64,000 nt of DNA from Gammaproteobacteria bacterium 45_16_T64 (GTDB lineage: Bacteria > Pseudomonadota > Gammaproteobacteria > Pseudomonadales > Ketobacteraceae). The notes under the pieces are model-generated. The model was not told the DNA's origin and ran no database searches. It saw only the letters and a program-made list of their open reading frames with translations. The stretch lies in contig MABD01000049.1 of NCBI GenBank assembly GCA_002162955.1, forward strand, positions 1 to 64,000, read 5' to 3'. Below, one piece after another: positions 35,451 through 46,308 of the stretch. Every line of letters begins with the position of its first letter. The stretch's first letter is position 1. The translations under genes were made by a program, and so were the position numbers.

Positions 35451-36610
35451 TGAACAATAACAAACCGATTCGTATTGCTATTGTCGCAGGGGAAATGTCC
35501 GGTGACTTGTTAGGCAGTGGGTTGATGCAGGCCCTGAAAAAACAGCATGGAGATATCGAATTTATTGGTATCGGTGGACCCAAGATGATCGATGAGGGTT
35601 GTCGTTCACTATTTCCCATGGAACGCTTAGCGGTAATGGGTATTGTAGAGGTGCTTGGTCGGTTGCGGGAGTTATTGTCGATACGTAAATCTCTATACGA
35701 TGAGTTTGTGAAGAACCCTCCTGATTTATTTGTGGGTATTGATGCGCCGGATTTTACTATCCCCCTGGAGCTCAAACTACGTGAACAGGGTATAAAAACT
35801 GCACATTATGTGAGTCCATCTATTTGGGCCTGGCGTCAAAAGAGAGTCTTTAAGATAAAGCGAGCAGTGGACCTAATGCTCACCTTGCTTCCTTTTGAAG
35901 CGGCTTTTTACAAAAAACACGACGTACCCGTAACCTTTGTTGGGCATCCGCTTGCGAATATCATTGACGTTGATTTGAGCACAGATGTCGCTAAACGACA
36001 TTGGGGTTATCAGTTAAGTGATAAAGTGATAGCGGTATTGCCAGGTAGTCGCGGTGGTGAGTTAAAGCACATTGGTCCTCTGTTTATTGAAGTAATGAAT
36101 CAAGTTCACCAGATTGACCCTCGCGTAAAATTTGTTGTTCCTCTCGCGAATGCTGCACGAAAAGAACAATTTGAGCGTCTCTTGTTGCTCAGCGAAGTTG
36201 AGCTACCGATTCAATTGATAGAGGGGCATGCACGGGAAGTAATGGCCGGTTCTGATGCTGTGCTGGTTGCCTCGGGGACAGCGACGCTAGAAGCCATGTT
36301 ATTGAAACGGCCAATGGTGGTTGCCTATAAGTGGGGGGTTGTTACCCATAAAATAATCTCGCCGTTGGTGAAAAGTCCTTATATATCATTACCCAATCTA
36401 TTATCGGACAGCCTGCTTGTGCCTGAGTTTGTGCAGGAGAAGGCTACACCGGATAATCTTGTACCCGCTATTCTGGATCAATTGAATAATGAGGCCAATA
36501 GAGCCGAATTGTTTGAGCGATTTAATGATATCCATTTACAGTTAAGGCAAAATGCCAGCGATGAGGCCGCAACGGCTTTGTTGAAATTGTTAGAATATAA
36601 CGTGGATTGA
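35450..36610 (+). CDS. lpxB: Lipid-A-disaccharide synthase
   Basis: GT19 glycosyltransferase joining UDP-2,3-diacylglucosamine and lipid X. The 386-aa product has the start IRIAIVAGEMSGDLLG, FIGIGGPKM, HYVSPSIWAWRQKR and ASGTATLEAML. GTG start overlaps the lpxA stop by one base, so the fabZ-lpxA-lpxB block is translationally coupled. Confidence 0.96.
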   Translation: MNNNKPIRIAIVAGEMSGDLLGSGLMQALKKQHGDIEFIGIGGPKMIDEGCRSLFPMERLAVMGIVEVLGRLRELLSIRKSLYDEFVKNPPDLFVGIDAPDFTIPLELKLREQGIKTAHYVSPSIWAWRQKRVFKIKRAVDLMLTLLPFEAAFYKKHDVPVTFVGHPLANIIDVDLSTDVAKRHWGYQLSDKVIAVLPGSRGGELKHIGPLFIEVMNQVHQIDPRVKFVVPLANAARKEQFERLLLLSEVELPIQLIEGHAREVMAGSDAVLVASGTATLEAMLLKRPMVVAYKWGVVTHKIISPLVKSPYISLPNLLSDSLLVPEFVQEKATPDNLVPAILDQLNNEANRAELFERFNDIHLQLRQNASDEAATALLKLLEYNVD

Positions 36611-36692
36611 TTGTCTGTCAGTATTGTCGATAGGTTTTATCTTGTCATAGGGAGTCATCCGTACCGATTTAACCTAAATTTAGGGCCAGTCT

Positions 36693-37295
36693 ATGAAGCA
36701 GCCAGAGTTTGATGCTTTAGAAATAATTGTTGATGAAAAGTTTACTGCCGGTGTTGATGAAGTTGGTCGGGGCCCTTTGGCGGGAGCTGTGGTTGCTGCT
36801 GCGGTAATACTGGATCCTGAGCAACCGATTGAAGGCTTAACAGATTCGAAAAAGCTGACAGAGAAAAAGCGCGACCTTCTGTTTGACGAAATCAAAGAAA
36901 AAGCACTGGCGTGGGCACTCGGTAGAGCTGAAGCGGAAGAGATTGATGAGATTAATATACTTCAAGCTAGCTTGCTTGCTATGAAGCGAGCTGTGGACGC
37001 GCTGCCCATAACAGCGAAACATGCGCTGGTAGATGGCAACCGTTGCCCTGACTTGACATGTACTAGTGAAGCGATAGTGAAAGGGGATCTTACAGTCCCT
37101 TGTATTTCAGCGGCCTCTATCATGGCTAAAGTGACTAGAGATCGAGAAATGGTAGAATTGGATAGCGTTTATCCTGGTTATGGTCTGGCGAAGCATAAAG
37201 GGTACCCCACGAAAGTGCATATGGAAGCGCTGCACAAACTAGGTCCAACAGAAATACACAGAAAGACTTTTGGGCCAGTCAAAAAGTTGCTTTAA
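36693..37295 (+). CDS. rnhB: Ribonuclease HII
   Basis: Cuts RNA in RNA-DNA hybrids, including single ribonucleotides in DNA. The 200-aa product has [12 protein letters not shown] (Asp22, Glu23), the [12 protein letters not shown] segment, and the later metal-site aspartate in ALVDGN, plus [15 protein letters not shown]. It lies in its usual position between lpxB and dnaE. Confidence 0.96.
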   Translation: MKQPEFDALEIIVDEKFTAGVDEVGRGPLAGAVVAAAVILDPEQPIEGLTDSKKLTEKKRDLLFDEIKEKALAWALGRAEAEEIDEINILQASLLAMKRAVDALPITAKHALVDGNRCPDLTCTSEAIVKGDLTVPCISAASIMAKVTRDREMVELDSVYPGYGLAKHKGYPTKVHMEALHKLGPTEIHRKTFGPVKKLL

Positions 37296-37343
37296 TTAAC
37301 CGTAGTCCCCTTTTTTGTTCCTAATAGATATAGACACTTACAC

Positions 37344-40300
37344 ATGACACCTACTTCTTTTGTTCATCTCCGGCTGCATACCGAGTACTCCCTTGTTGAT
37401 GGATTGGTTAGGCTTAAACCACTAATGAAATCTGCAGTATCGATGAATATGCCAGCGCTGGCTATCACCGATTATTGCAATATGTTCGCGTTGGTTAAAT
37501 TCCAGAAAAGTGCAGCCGGCGCAGGTATCAAACCCATCTATGGGTCAGATGTTCTTGTTGAGAGCGGAGGGGCTGATGAAGAACCTTTCTTATTGGTATT
37601 GTTGGCCCAGAATTTAAAGGGGTACCGGAATCTTACACAGATAGTCTCTGAAGCCTATTTGACTGGGCAAGGTAGCGGCCGGCCTGTTGTAAAGCGAGAG
37701 TTCTTGGCGCAGCGTACCGAAGGGTTGATTGCTTTATCAGGAGGGAAGCAGGGGGAGATTGGTCGAGCTCTGTTGGCAGGTAAGCCTGAGCTTGCCGAGG
37801 AATATCTGGCGACAATGAAAGCGATGTTTCCTGACCGCTTTTATCTCGAGTTACAACGTACTGGTAGAAATGATGATGAGACTTATCTTCATCAGGCCGT
37901 AGACTTTGCAGTAACCCATCAAATACCCGTTGTTGCAACAAACGATGTGCGCTTTGTGGATAAAAGTGATTTTGATGCCCATGAGGTGCGGGTATGTATT
38001 AAAGAAGGGTGGACAGTAGACACCAAGGACCGGACGTATGCTTATAGTGAGGAGCAGTATTTACGCTCCCCTGAGGAAATGATTGAGCTTTTTGATGATA
38101 TTCCAGAAGCGATACAAAATACGCTTGAGATTGCTAAACGCTGTACGGTAGAAATACCATTGGGCACCTATTATTTGCCTGATTTTCCGGTCCCTGAAGG
38201 TATGACAATTGATACGTTCTTGGAATCGGAATCTGAGAAGGGTCTTGAAGAGCGTTTGGATTTTTTGTTTGACAGAGATGCTCCAGATTTCGCTGAAATT
38301 CGCAAAGCCTATGATGAGCGATTGCGAATTGAGTTAGACGTTATTATCCAAATGGGCTTTCCCGGTTACTTTCTTATCGTTGCTGACTTTATTCAGTGGT
38401 CAAAAAATAATGGGGTTCCCGTTGGGCCTGGGCGGGGGTCTGGTGCAGGGTCCTTGGTTGCTTATGTATTAAAGATTACTGATTTGGATCCGTTAGAATA
38501 TGATTTGCTGTTTGAGCGATTCTTGAATCCAGAGCGTGTATCAATGCCTGATTTCGACGTTGATTTCTGTATGGATGGTCGAGATCGAGTTATTGATTAC
38601 GTCGCGCAAAAATATGGACGTAATGCAGTCTGCCAGATCATCACCTACGGTTCGATGGCTGCAAAGGCTGTCGTTCGAGATGTAGGCCGAGTGTATGGTA
38701 AGTCTTATGGTTTTGTTGACCGTATTGCAAAGCTGATTCCCTTTGAAGTCGGTATGACTCTGCCGCGCGCATTGGAAGAGGAACCTCAACTACAACAGCT
38801 ATTTGATAATGACGAAGAAACCAAAGAGCTGCTGACAATGGCGCTAAAGCTGGAAGGTACTACGCGAAACGTAGGTAAGCACGCGGGGGGGGTAGTCATT
38901 GCGCCTTCTGCACTCACGGATTATGTGCCGCTCTATTGTGATGACGAGGGGAATAACCTCGTGACACAGTTCGATAAGGACGATGTAGAGGAAGCGGGCC
39001 TAGTAAAATTTGACTTCCTAGGTCTACGAACGTTAACGATTGTTGATTGGGCGCTTCAAACAATCAACCCTACTCTCATTAAACAAGGTAAAGAGCCGAT
39101 CGATATCGACTCCATTCCGTTAGATGATAAGCCGTCATTTGATTTGTTAAAACGCGCAGATACTACAGCTGTTTTTCAGCTGGAATCTCGCGGTATGAAA
39201 GACCTTATTAAGAAGCTTCAACCTTCTGTATTTGAAGATATTATTGCATTGGTAGCATTGTTTAGGCCAGGGCCTCTAGGTTCAGGTATGGTTGATGACT
39301 TTATTGCGCGTAAACATGGGCGACAAAAAGTAGATTACCCCCATCCTGATCTAGAGCCAGTGTTGAATGCAACCTATGGAACTATCTTATATCAAGAACA
39401 GGTAATGCTAATACCACAGGTATTGGCAAACTTCTCATTGGGAGGCGCGGATTTACTGCGACGAGCAATGGGTAAGAAAAAGGCAGAGGTTATGGCTCAG
39501 CAGCGAGCTGTCTTCGCCGAAGGTTGTGCTAAAAACAGTATCGATGCGGCGTTGGCAACGAGTATTTTTGATACTATGGAGTTTTTTGCGGCCTATGGTT
39601 TCAACAAGTCACACTCGGCAGCATATGCATTAGTATCGTACCAAACCGCGTGGTTGAAAGCCCATTATCCAGCCGGTTTTATGGCTGCGGTAATGTCAGC
39701 AGATATGGATAATACCGACAAGATCGTTATATTGGTGGATGACTGTCGGCACATGAAGTTGAAAATCGTGCCTCCTGCGGTCAGTAATAGCCATTATAAA
39801 TTCACCGTGGATGAGTCTGGAGCAATTGTTTACGGATTGGGTGCGATTAAGGGGCTTGGTGAAGGGCCGATTGATGCAATTCTCGAAGGTAGGCAAAGCG
39901 GGGGGGAATACCAAGACCTGTTTGAATTTTGCCGTCGTGTAAATATGAAAAAGCTTAACCGGCGCTCGATGGAGTCCCTGGTCAGGGCAGGAGCTTTTGA
40001 TGAGTTTGGACAAGATAGAGCGACAGTGATGGCATCTTTGCCGGATGCAATCCTGGCAGCAGGGCAATTTGTCCAAAATCAGAATGCCGGAATGGCCGAT
40101 CTTTTTGGTGGCGGTGAGGCTGCGGAAGAGTTGGGCGGTGAGTATACGATTGTTCGCGCATGGAGTGATGACGAGCGTTTGAATGGCGAGAAGACAACGC
40201 TAGGTATCTACCTAACGGGGCACCCAATTGATCAATATCAGAAAGAGTTATCGAACTTTGTTTCTAGCCGCATTAATGAGTTGAAACCTGGAGGAAGGGA

Positions 40301-40814
40301 TAGCCGAAGTATTATCGCAGGTTTATCAATTGCCAGCCGGACCATGACAAATAAACGTGGTGCCAAGATGTCTTTTATCACGCTGGATGATAAAAGTGGA
40401 AGAATTGATGTATCGGTGTTTTCCGATGTTTATGAAGAGTATAAAGACCTTATTGTTAAGGACGCCATTTTGGTAGTGGAAGGCGAAGTTAGCATGGATG
40501 ACTATTCTGGTGGTTTAAAGGTAGTTGTTCGAAAAATGTTCAGCATCGCCCAAGCGAGAGAGAACTACGCAAGAATGATTACTCTATCTGTTCATCAGAG
40601 CCAGGTGGATGAGCGCTTTACAAGTAGGCTGCACCAACTTTTGGAACCCTATCGGGATGCTTCAGGTTGCCGATTGAGGGTTGACTATGAGCGCTCTGAA
40701 GTTAAGGGGCGGGTGTACCTTGGTCAGGACTGGAATATTAAGCCTTCGCCAGAGCTACTCAACCAGCTGGAAGCGCTTTGCGGTGAGCGGTCTCTTTCCG
40801 TTCATTATCGCTAA
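37344..40814 (+). CDS. dnaE: DNA polymerase III alpha subunit
   Basis: Replicative polymerase catalytic subunit. The 1156-aa product starts with the PHP domain ([16 protein letters not shown]). The palm motif PDFDVDF places Asp403 and Asp405, equivalent to the catalytic pair in E. coli, and [13 protein letters not shown] and [20 protein letters not shown] are present. The OB-fold region follows near residue 1000. Length is close to the E. coli protein. Confidence 0.98.
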   Translation: MTPTSFVHLRLHTEYSLVDGLVRLKPLMKSAVSMNMPALAITDYCNMFALVKFQKSAAGAGIKPIYGSDVLVESGGADEEPFLLVLLAQNLKGYRNLTQIVSEAYLTGQGSGRPVVKREFLAQRTEGLIALSGGKQGEIGRALLAGKPELAEEYLATMKAMFPDRFYLELQRTGRNDDETYLHQAVDFAVTHQIPVVATNDVRFVDKSDFDAHEVRVCIKEGWTVDTKDRTYAYSEEQYLRSPEEMIELFDDIPEAIQNTLEIAKRCTVEIPLGTYYLPDFPVPEGMTIDTFLESESEKGLEERLDFLFDRDAPDFAEIRKAYDERLRIELDVIIQMGFPGYFLIVADFIQWSKNNGVPVGPGRGSGAGSLVAYVLKITDLDPLEYDLLFERFLNPERVSMPDFDVDFCMDGRDRVIDYVAQKYGRNAVCQIITYGSMAAKAVVRDVGRVYGKSYGFVDRIAKLIPFEVGMTLPRALEEEPQLQQLFDNDEETKELLTMALKLEGTTRNVGKHAGGVVIAPSALTDYVPLYCDDEGNNLVTQFDKDDVEEAGLVKFDFLGLRTLTIVDWALQTINPTLIKQGKEPIDIDSIPLDDKPSFDLLKRADTTAVFQLESRGMKDLIKKLQPSVFEDIIALVALFRPGPLGSGMVDDFIARKHGRQKVDYPHPDLEPVLNATYGTILYQEQVMLIPQVLANFSLGGADLLRRAMGKKKAEVMAQQRAVFAEGCAKNSIDAALATSIFDTMEFFAAYGFNKSHSAAYALVSYQTAWLKAHYPAGFMAAVMSADMDNTDKIVILVDDCRHMKLKIVPPAVSNSHYKFTVDESGAIVYGLGAIKGLGEGPIDAILEGRQSGGEYQDLFEFCRRVNMKKLNRRSMESLVRAGAFDEFGQDRATVMASLPDAILAAGQFVQNQNAGMADLFGGGEAAEELGGEYTIVRAWSDDERLNGEKTTLGIYLTGHPIDQYQKELSNFVSSRINELKPGGRDSRSIIAGLSIASRTMTNKRGAKMSFITLDDKSGRIDVSVFSDVYEEYKDLIVKDAILVVEGEVSMDDYSGGLKVVVRKMFSIAQARENYARMITLSVHQSQVDERFTSRLHQLLEPYRDASGCRLRVDYERSEVKGRVYLGQDWNIKPSPELLNQLEALCGERSLSVHYR

Positions 40815-40941
40815 TGTCCGAATTTTACCGTATTTTCATAGAAACAATTTGCTACGATTTGCGCTCGACAGCTGCAAAGAGCTCCAGTACTGTAGCCTAA
40901 TAATAATATTAATCCCTATCAAGCCTGTGAGATGTAACGAT

Positions 40942-41895
40942 ATGAATCCCAATTACCTGGATTTTGAGCAACCTATTGCTGAATTAGAGTCAAAAATTGA
41001 TGAGCTACGGTTGGTGGTGGGGGATTCTGAGATTAATCTCACGGAAGAAATTGATCGCCTAAAGGGTAGAAGCCTATCTCTGACAGAGAGTATTTTTTCT
41101 GATTTGTCACCCTGGCAGGTAGCTCAAGTTGCTCGCCATCCTCAGCGCCCTTATACATTGGATTATATTAAGCGCATATTTACTGATTTCGAGGAGTTGC
41201 ATGGCGATCGGGCCATAGGAGATGATAAGGCTATCGTCGGCGGCATAGCCAACCTTGATGGTAAGCCTGTGATGATTATTGGTCATGAGAAAGGCCGAAC
41301 CGTTAAAGAAAAGGTGGCTAGAAATTTTGGTATGCCTAACCCTGAGGGGTATAGAAAAGCACTGCGCCTAATGGAGACGGCTGAGCGTTTCAAACTGCCA
41401 GTGCTCACGTTTATCGATACTCCTGGAGCGTACCCAGGAATCGAAGCGGAAGAGAGAGGGCAAAGTGAGGCTATCGCGAAGAACCTTTTGGTTATGTCGT
41501 CATTAAAAACCCCCATCATTTCAACCGTCATTGGAGAAGGTGGTTCCGGTGGTGCGCTTGCGATTGGTGTTTGTGATCACTTGATGATGATGCAATTTAG
41601 TACTTATTCAGTTATTTCTCCTGAAGGTTGCGCTTCAATCTTATGGAAGAGCGCTGAATATGCTTCGAAAGCGGCCGAAGCAATGGGGCTCAATGCATCG
41701 CGTTTATATGAGCTGGAATTAGTGGATCAAATTATCCCAGAACCTTTGGGTGGTGGGCATCGGGATTTGGATCAAACAGCTGACAGTTTAAAGGCCGGAC
41801 TTATTGAAAATTTGGATAAATTATCGGCTAAGCCTGTGGATGTATTATTAGAGGATCGTTATCAGCGACTAATGTCATTCGGTGCTTTAGCTTAA
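40942..41895 (+). CDS. accA: Acetyl-CoA carboxylase carboxyltransferase alpha subunit
   Basis: With AccD it carboxylates acetyl-CoA to malonyl-CoA. ATG 40942 gives [19 protein letters not shown] and 317 aa, the usual form; an upstream in-frame extension into dnaE is not credible. Signatures: [49 protein letters not shown] and [16 protein letters not shown]. tilS, which often follows accA, is absent here. Confidence 0.97.
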   Translation: MNPNYLDFEQPIAELESKIDELRLVVGDSEINLTEEIDRLKGRSLSLTESIFSDLSPWQVAQVARHPQRPYTLDYIKRIFTDFEELHGDRAIGDDKAIVGGIANLDGKPVMIIGHEKGRTVKEKVARNFGMPNPEGYRKALRLMETAERFKLPVLTFIDTPGAYPGIEAEERGQSEAIAKNLLVMSSLKTPIISTVIGEGGSGGALAIGVCDHLMMMQFSTYSVISPEGCASILWKSAEYASKAAEAMGLNASRLYELELVDQIIPEPLGGGHRDLDQTADSLKAGLIENLDKLSAKPVDVLLEDRYQRLMSFGALA

Positions 41896-41910
41896 AGATT
41901 CTCTCCTGTA

Positions 41911-41968
41911 AGCTGCTGTCAAAGCACACAAAAACAAACGCGTTTGGTGTGAGTATTTGTCAGCAGCT
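41911..41968. terminator. Interrupted hairpin after accA
   Basis: Outer arms 41911-41923 and 41956-41968 match at 12 of 13 positions; inside lie CACAC/GTGTG and the palindrome CAAACGCGTTTG. No T-tract, so it may be a factor-dependent terminator or a protein-binding site. Confidence 0.45.
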
Positions 41969-41984
41969 ATAGGTTGTGTTGTTC

Positions 41985-42770
41985 ATGGAATATTTGATTT
42001 ACCCTGTATTGGGCGTTTTCGCTGGGTTAACGGGAGGGCTCCTTGGTGTTGGGGGTGGACTTGTTGTTGTCCCTGTTCTAATTTTTACCTTTAGTGTTCT
42101 TGGTTTTCATGATTCAGTACTCACCCATATGGCGGTTGGTACTTCTCTCGGAACAATTATTCTTACGTCCTACGGTTCCATTCTTCAGCACCATGCTAAA
42201 GGCGCGGTGCGCTGGGATATATTTGTCTGGCTTGCCATTGGTTTAGTGTGTGGCGGGTTGCTCGGTGCTGAAATTGCGGGTTTGCTTGAAGGGCGTGTCT
42301 TGCAGATAGTTTTTGGTGGGTTCGCTTTGGTAATGGCTGCACAGATGGGTTTTGGTTTAAAGGCAAACCCTCAGCGTGATATTCTAGGAAAAGCAGGCCT
42401 GATTGTATCGGGAACGTTTATTGGTGCGATATCTTCTTTGTTTGGTATTGGTGGCGGGTCGCTCACTGTCCCATTTTTGTCATGGTGCAATGTTAAAATG
42501 CAGGAAGCTGTCGGTACGTCTAGCGCGGGAGGGATGCCGATTGCAATTTCTGGCGTGATTGGGTTTATTGTTGCGGGTTGGTCTGTGCCGATGCGACCGG
42601 AGTGGAGTGTGGGTTTTGTCTATCTGCCGGCGTTAATTGGTATTGGTGTGACGAGCGTGGTATTTGCGCAGATTGGTGCGCGTTTTGCTCATAAGTTACC
42701 CGCTGAGACACTCAAAAAGTTGTTTTCGATTTTATTGGTTGTTGTTGGTGTTAAGTTAATAGTAGGTTGA
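41985..42770 (+). CDS. TSUP (TauE/SafE) family membrane exporter
   Basis: A 261-aa inner-membrane protein with about eight membrane segments in two halves. The halves share the TSUP motifs: GLTGGLLGVGGGLVVVPVL near the start and GAISSLFGIGGGSLTVPFL in the middle, with MAVGTS and AVGTSSAGG. Family members export sulfite, sulfoacetate or other small organic anions; the substrate here cannot be told. AGG at 41971 fits ATG 41985; a GTG at 41976 is possible. Confidence 0.88.
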   Translation: MEYLIYPVLGVFAGLTGGLLGVGGGLVVVPVLIFTFSVLGFHDSVLTHMAVGTSLGTIILTSYGSILQHHAKGAVRWDIFVWLAIGLVCGGLLGAEIAGLLEGRVLQIVFGGFALVMAAQMGFGLKANPQRDILGKAGLIVSGTFIGAISSLFGIGGGSLTVPFLSWCNVKMQEAVGTSSAGGMPIAISGVIGFIVAGWSVPMRPEWSVGFVYLPALIGIGVTSVVFAQIGARFAHKLPAETLKKLFSILLVVVGVKLIVG

Positions 42771-42809
42771 ATTCCTTATAGTTTGTATTTGATTAAGTGA
42801 GAAAGTTGT

Positions 42810-43520
42810 ATGTCAGTTGTATTCAAAATAACAGGAAAGTTTCTTAAAGCGGCTTTTTTTATTGGAGCGAGTGGTCTTTTGGGTTGCAGTGGGTTGGCTG
42901 GTAAATATGCGTTATATGACGGTGTGGTTGCCGATGCGGCCACGATAAAGTCTTCAGGCACCATATTGTTTAACTATATCGATAATAGAGATATGGGCTT
43001 AAGTTTTGTCGGGCAAGAAAAAGAATACGGTGTGCTTCCCGGTGAACATTCATTGGTCATTGAATACGCGGATTTTTGGAGTTTGACCAGTGGCGATGAT
43101 GAAAAGGTTTATTCTCGTCCTGTAAAAGTAACGTTTGTGGCGAAGCCCAGTCAGCACTATCAAATACGCCATGAAGAAGTTTCTACGTTTGAGCAGTCTG
43201 TGATATTTGCTAAGAAGCCAGTGTTCGCTGTTTGGAATACGGTGACCGGAAAAGTCGTGGATGCTAAGTATGAATTATCTGAACCTCGCAGTTTTCTTCC
43301 GAAAATGAAATTCGAATCGACCCCTGATTATGTGTTTACTAGACAAAAAGAAAACACGGAAATAGGTAGCGTAGAAAATAACCCCCCGAACCTTGCGCCG
43401 GCGGTAGTACAGGAACCAAAAGTTGGCAAGTTTGAGGTTGTGAATATATTGAAGCAACAGTGGGAGGCGGCTTCTGCTGAAGAGAGGGCGGTATTTTTGC
43501 AGTGGATTACGGCCAAGTAA
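42810..43520 (+). CDS. DUF2057-like envelope lipoprotein
   Basis: A 236-aa protein with an N-terminal hydrophobic segment and the lipobox LLGC (Cys26). The middle (about 45-150) resembles the DUF2057/YccT family: FNYIDNR, YGVLPGEHSLVIEYADFW, KVTFVAKPSQHYQI. Function of the family is not established. It is followed by a gap of about 400 bases before the porins. Confidence 0.65.
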   Translation: MSVVFKITGKFLKAAFFIGASGLLGCSGLAGKYALYDGVVADAATIKSSGTILFNYIDNRDMGLSFVGQEKEYGVLPGEHSLVIEYADFWSLTSGDDEKVYSRPVKVTFVAKPSQHYQIRHEEVSTFEQSVIFAKKPVFAVWNTVTGKVVDAKYELSEPRSFLPKMKFESTPDYVFTRQKENTEIGSVENNPPNLAPAVVQEPKVGKFEVVNILKQQWEAASAEERAVFLQWITAK

Positions 43521-43917
43521 ATTGGGTGTGTGATTGAAGTTGCATCAATGTAGGAAGTTTTTGGTGGTTGAGATTAAAAAATGATCATCGTTATGGGTGT
43601 GTTTTAATGTGTTTTATCCTGGTGTGCGTAAAAAAGAATCATGTAAACAAGGCCATACAAAAAATCGTTGACGTAATAGGTTAAGTTTATATACTTACTT
43701 TGGCTGTCATGAAAAACGTAATGTGTGACGTGCATCTGCGCTAGGGGATTGCAGGGCATCCTGGGAATGGGGTGAAGAATAATAATGTGGATTAATTTGT
43801 TGGTAGCGGTATTGCAATCAATGAGAGTTTTTCAATATTTGTAGGACTTTTACATTTATTCTTTATGTTGGTTCAGTCTATTTTTGTGATATTAATTAGA
43901 CCTTTTGGAGAGAACAA
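43521..43917 (+). other. Intergenic region upstream of the first porin gene
   Basis: Nearly 400 bases with no supported gene. It carries a good sigma-70 promoter (43668-43695) about 220 bases from the porin ATG, so the transcript would have an unusually long leader, a possible place for small-RNA control of the porin mRNA. The ribosome binding site is TTGGAGAG. Confidence 0.5.
43668..43695 (+). promoter_or_regulatory. Sigma-70 promoter of the first porin gene
   Basis: TTGACG (43668-43673), a 16-base spacer and TATACT (43690-43695). Transcription would begin near 43702, giving about 216 bases of leader. Confidence 0.55.
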
Positions 43918-44979
43918 ATGAAACGTAATTTACTCGCACTTGCAGTGGGTGCTGCTATCGTATTGCCTGGTGTTGCTTTGGCTGATGCAGCGACAGTTTA
44001 TGGTCGTATGGATATGTCTTTGGATTTTGTATCAGCTGATATTGATGATGATACAGCAACTGAGGATTCTGGTTCTAATTGGGCGGTAACAAGTAATGCG
44101 TCTCGATTTGGTGTTAAAGGCGATGCAGAGTTAGGTCATGGTCTAACTGCTATCTATAAGATGGAATGGCAGGTTTCTGGAGATTCAGGTAGTGGGTCGA
44201 CAACAGATTTAACTACTAGAAATCGTTATGTTGGATTGATGGGTGGTTTTGGTACAGTAAAATTAGGTGGAATGGATACTCCTCTTAAAGCGTCCCAAGG
44301 TAAGTTTGATTTGTTTGATAATCACGCTGCGGATATCGCAAGTATCTCCGAAGGTGAAAATAGAGAAGGCAACTTGATTCAGTATTCTTCGCCTAAAATA
44401 GCTGACATGCTTTCACTAAATGTTGCTTTTCAACCGGGTGAAGAAAATGAAGCTGGCGGTTCTTGTAGCGGTGGTGACGTGAACGACAGCGAAGATTGTT
44501 CTGATGGACTAACTGATGGAATATCTGCTTCTGCTGTGTTGAATACGGGAGCATTTTATGGTGCGTTGGCTGTCGATAGCAATATTGATAGCAGAGATAC
44601 CTTGCGAGCTGTCGGTGTCCTGACGATTGGTAAAATTCAGCTTGGAGGGTTACTTCAAACCTCTGAGATGAACGATGACAGAATTGTAACGAATGCGGCA
44701 GAGCCGAAGGAAACAACAATTGCTGCCAATGGCGCTGTGAAAATCGGTAAGACTAAATTGAAAGGGCAGATAGGTCTACGAACTATTGATCATGATGTTG
44801 ATGACGTTGATGACTCTAAGCAAACATTGATTGCTTTTGGTGCTGAGCATCACTTTACTAAGCAGACGCAGGTGTATGCAGAGTACACAAACTTTAGTGT
44901 GAAAGACAATGGTTCGACTACTCCTCAAAACGATCCTTCTATCGCGCAATTAGCTGTGGGTATACAGCACAAGTTCTAA
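43918..44979 (+). CDS. Outer-membrane porin (Porin_4-like), first of two
   Basis: A 353-aa trimeric-porin type protein. Signal peptide cleaved after ALA (about residue 22), then TVYGRMDMSLDFV, SNASRFGVKGDAELGHGL, RNRYVGLMGGFGTVKLG and LIQYSSPKI, typical of gammaproteobacterial general porins; the chain ends in Phe. The acidic loop near residues 182-193 carries a Cys pair (CSGGDVNDSEDC) likely to be a disulfide. The next gene is a clear paralogue. Ribosome binding site GGAGAG precedes the ATG. Confidence 0.9.
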   Translation: MKRNLLALAVGAAIVLPGVALADAATVYGRMDMSLDFVSADIDDDTATEDSGSNWAVTSNASRFGVKGDAELGHGLTAIYKMEWQVSGDSGSGSTTDLTTRNRYVGLMGGFGTVKLGGMDTPLKASQGKFDLFDNHAADIASISEGENREGNLIQYSSPKIADMLSLNVAFQPGEENEAGGSCSGGDVNDSEDCSDGLTDGISASAVLNTGAFYGALAVDSNIDSRDTLRAVGVLTIGKIQLGGLLQTSEMNDDRIVTNAAEPKETTIAANGAVKIGKTKLKGQIGLRTIDHDVDDVDDSKQTLIAFGAEHHFTKQTQVYAEYTNFSVKDNGSTTPQNDPSIAQLAVGIQHKF

Positions 44980-44999
44980 GCATACCTAGGGCAATCAAC

Positions 45000-45035
45000 A
45001 AATAAAAACACCAGCGTAAGCTGGTGTTTTTATTT
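45000..45035 (+). terminator. Terminator after the first porin
   Basis: Perfect 16-bp arms with the core ACACCAGC-GTAA-GCTGGTGT and a T5 run. It separates the two porin genes, so each likely has its own promoter. Confidence 0.85.
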
Positions 45036-45149
45036 GTGCCATAGAATCGCAACAGTATTGTCACGATCGTGTAATTTTCCGCCCACATACTCTCCCCATC
45101 CTCATAGACGTGAGGTATCAAATTCTAACGATCTCCAGGAGAGAATATA

Positions 45150-46229
45150 ATGAAACGTAGTTTACTTACTGTTGCTGTCAGTGCATCCATTGTTGCGCCA
45201 TCTTTTGCTTTGGCCGATGGCCCACAAGTATATGGTCGCATGGATATGTCGCTGGATTACGTTGCTATAGATGATGGCTCGGGTTCGGAGAATGATACGG
45301 GGTCTAATTGGGCAGTAGAAAGTAACGCTTCTCGATTTGGTGTAAAGGGCGATGCTGAACTTATGGATGGCTTAAAAGCGATCTATAAGATCGAGTGGCA
45401 AGTTGATGGCGACGGTTCGGATTCTGCTAATCGATTAAAGGAGCGTAATCGTTACGTTGGGTTGGTCTCAAATTTTGGCGGGGTGACATTGGGCTATTTT
45501 GATACACCGTTAAAGAAGGCCCAGGGAAAGGTCGATCTTTTTGGTGATCACGCGGGTGATGTCGCCTCAGTTGTTGAAGGTGAGCAGCGCGGTAAAAATA
45601 CAATTCAGTTCCAGACACCTAAGATAGCAGATTCAATTATTGTGAAGTTGGCCTTGATTCAACAGGAAGAGAATGAGGTTGGCGCAACGTGCTCAAATAT
45701 TCAAGAGGATCAGGATGGAACTGATTGTGAAGATGGTTTATTTGATGCCTATTCTGCATCCGTCACTTTTTCTCAAGGCGGTATTTATGCGGCGTTAGCA
45801 ACAGATAGTAATGTGTCTGCTAAAATGCTGGATGGGAATTCAGGTCGTGTTGATAGCACTCGTGTTGTTGCTGGTTTTAAACTCGACGCTGTAAAGATCG
45901 GGGTTCTTTACAATTTGAGTGAAGAAGATAGCGAATACGCTGTATCTGGTGCTGATTTACGTGAGCAAACAGGGTACGTATTAAGTGGTGCATTTACCGT
46001 AGGTAAAACTGTGTTCAAGGGGCAGTATGGAGCATCTGTGACAGAGCTTGATAATGATGACGATGAAATTGAAATCAGCATGGTAGCACTTGGTGTTGAG
46101 CAGAAGTTTACTAAGCAAACCAAGGCTTACGCAGAATATGTTGCCTTAAATACAGAGAATGCTGGTTTTGTTGATGGTGTTGATGAGAAAGAGAATACGC
46201 TGTCAGTCGGGATTCAACACAATTTCTAA
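45150..46229 (+). CDS. Outer-membrane porin (Porin_4-like), second of two
   Basis: A 359-aa paralogue of the preceding porin. Signal peptide ends in ALA; VYGRMDMSLDYV, SNASRFGVKGDAELMDGL, RNRYVGLVSNFGGVTLG and the terminal Phe are conserved. The loop Cys pair is kept but its content differs (CSNIQEDQDGTDC). The preceding region holds AGGAGAG at the ribosome binding site and a short segment between the terminator and ATG for its promoter. A tandem pair of porins with differing loops suggests different permeability or conditions. Confidence 0.9.
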   Translation: MKRSLLTVAVSASIVAPSFALADGPQVYGRMDMSLDYVAIDDGSGSENDTGSNWAVESNASRFGVKGDAELMDGLKAIYKIEWQVDGDGSDSANRLKERNRYVGLVSNFGGVTLGYFDTPLKKAQGKVDLFGDHAGDVASVVEGEQRGKNTIQFQTPKIADSIIVKLALIQQEENEVGATCSNIQEDQDGTDCEDGLFDAYSASVTFSQGGIYAALATDSNVSAKMLDGNSGRVDSTRVVAGFKLDAVKIGVLYNLSEEDSEYAVSGADLREQTGYVLSGAFTVGKTVFKGQYGASVTELDNDDDEIEISMVALGVEQKFTKQTKAYAEYVALNTENAGFVDGVDEKENTLSVGIQHNF

Positions 46230-46261
46230 GCTTACTTTTGAATTTGCTAGGTGTGTAGTCA

Positions 46262-46300
46262 AGAGCATAGCAGAAGGGGAAATGGTTTCTGTTATGCTCT
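46262..46300. terminator. Bidirectional terminator between porin and fabB
   Basis: Arms AGAGCATAGCAGAA (46262-46275) and TTCTGTTATGCTCT (46287-46300) pair with one G-T wobble. It lies between two convergent genes. Confidence 0.6.
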
Positions 46301-46308
46301 CAAAAGTG

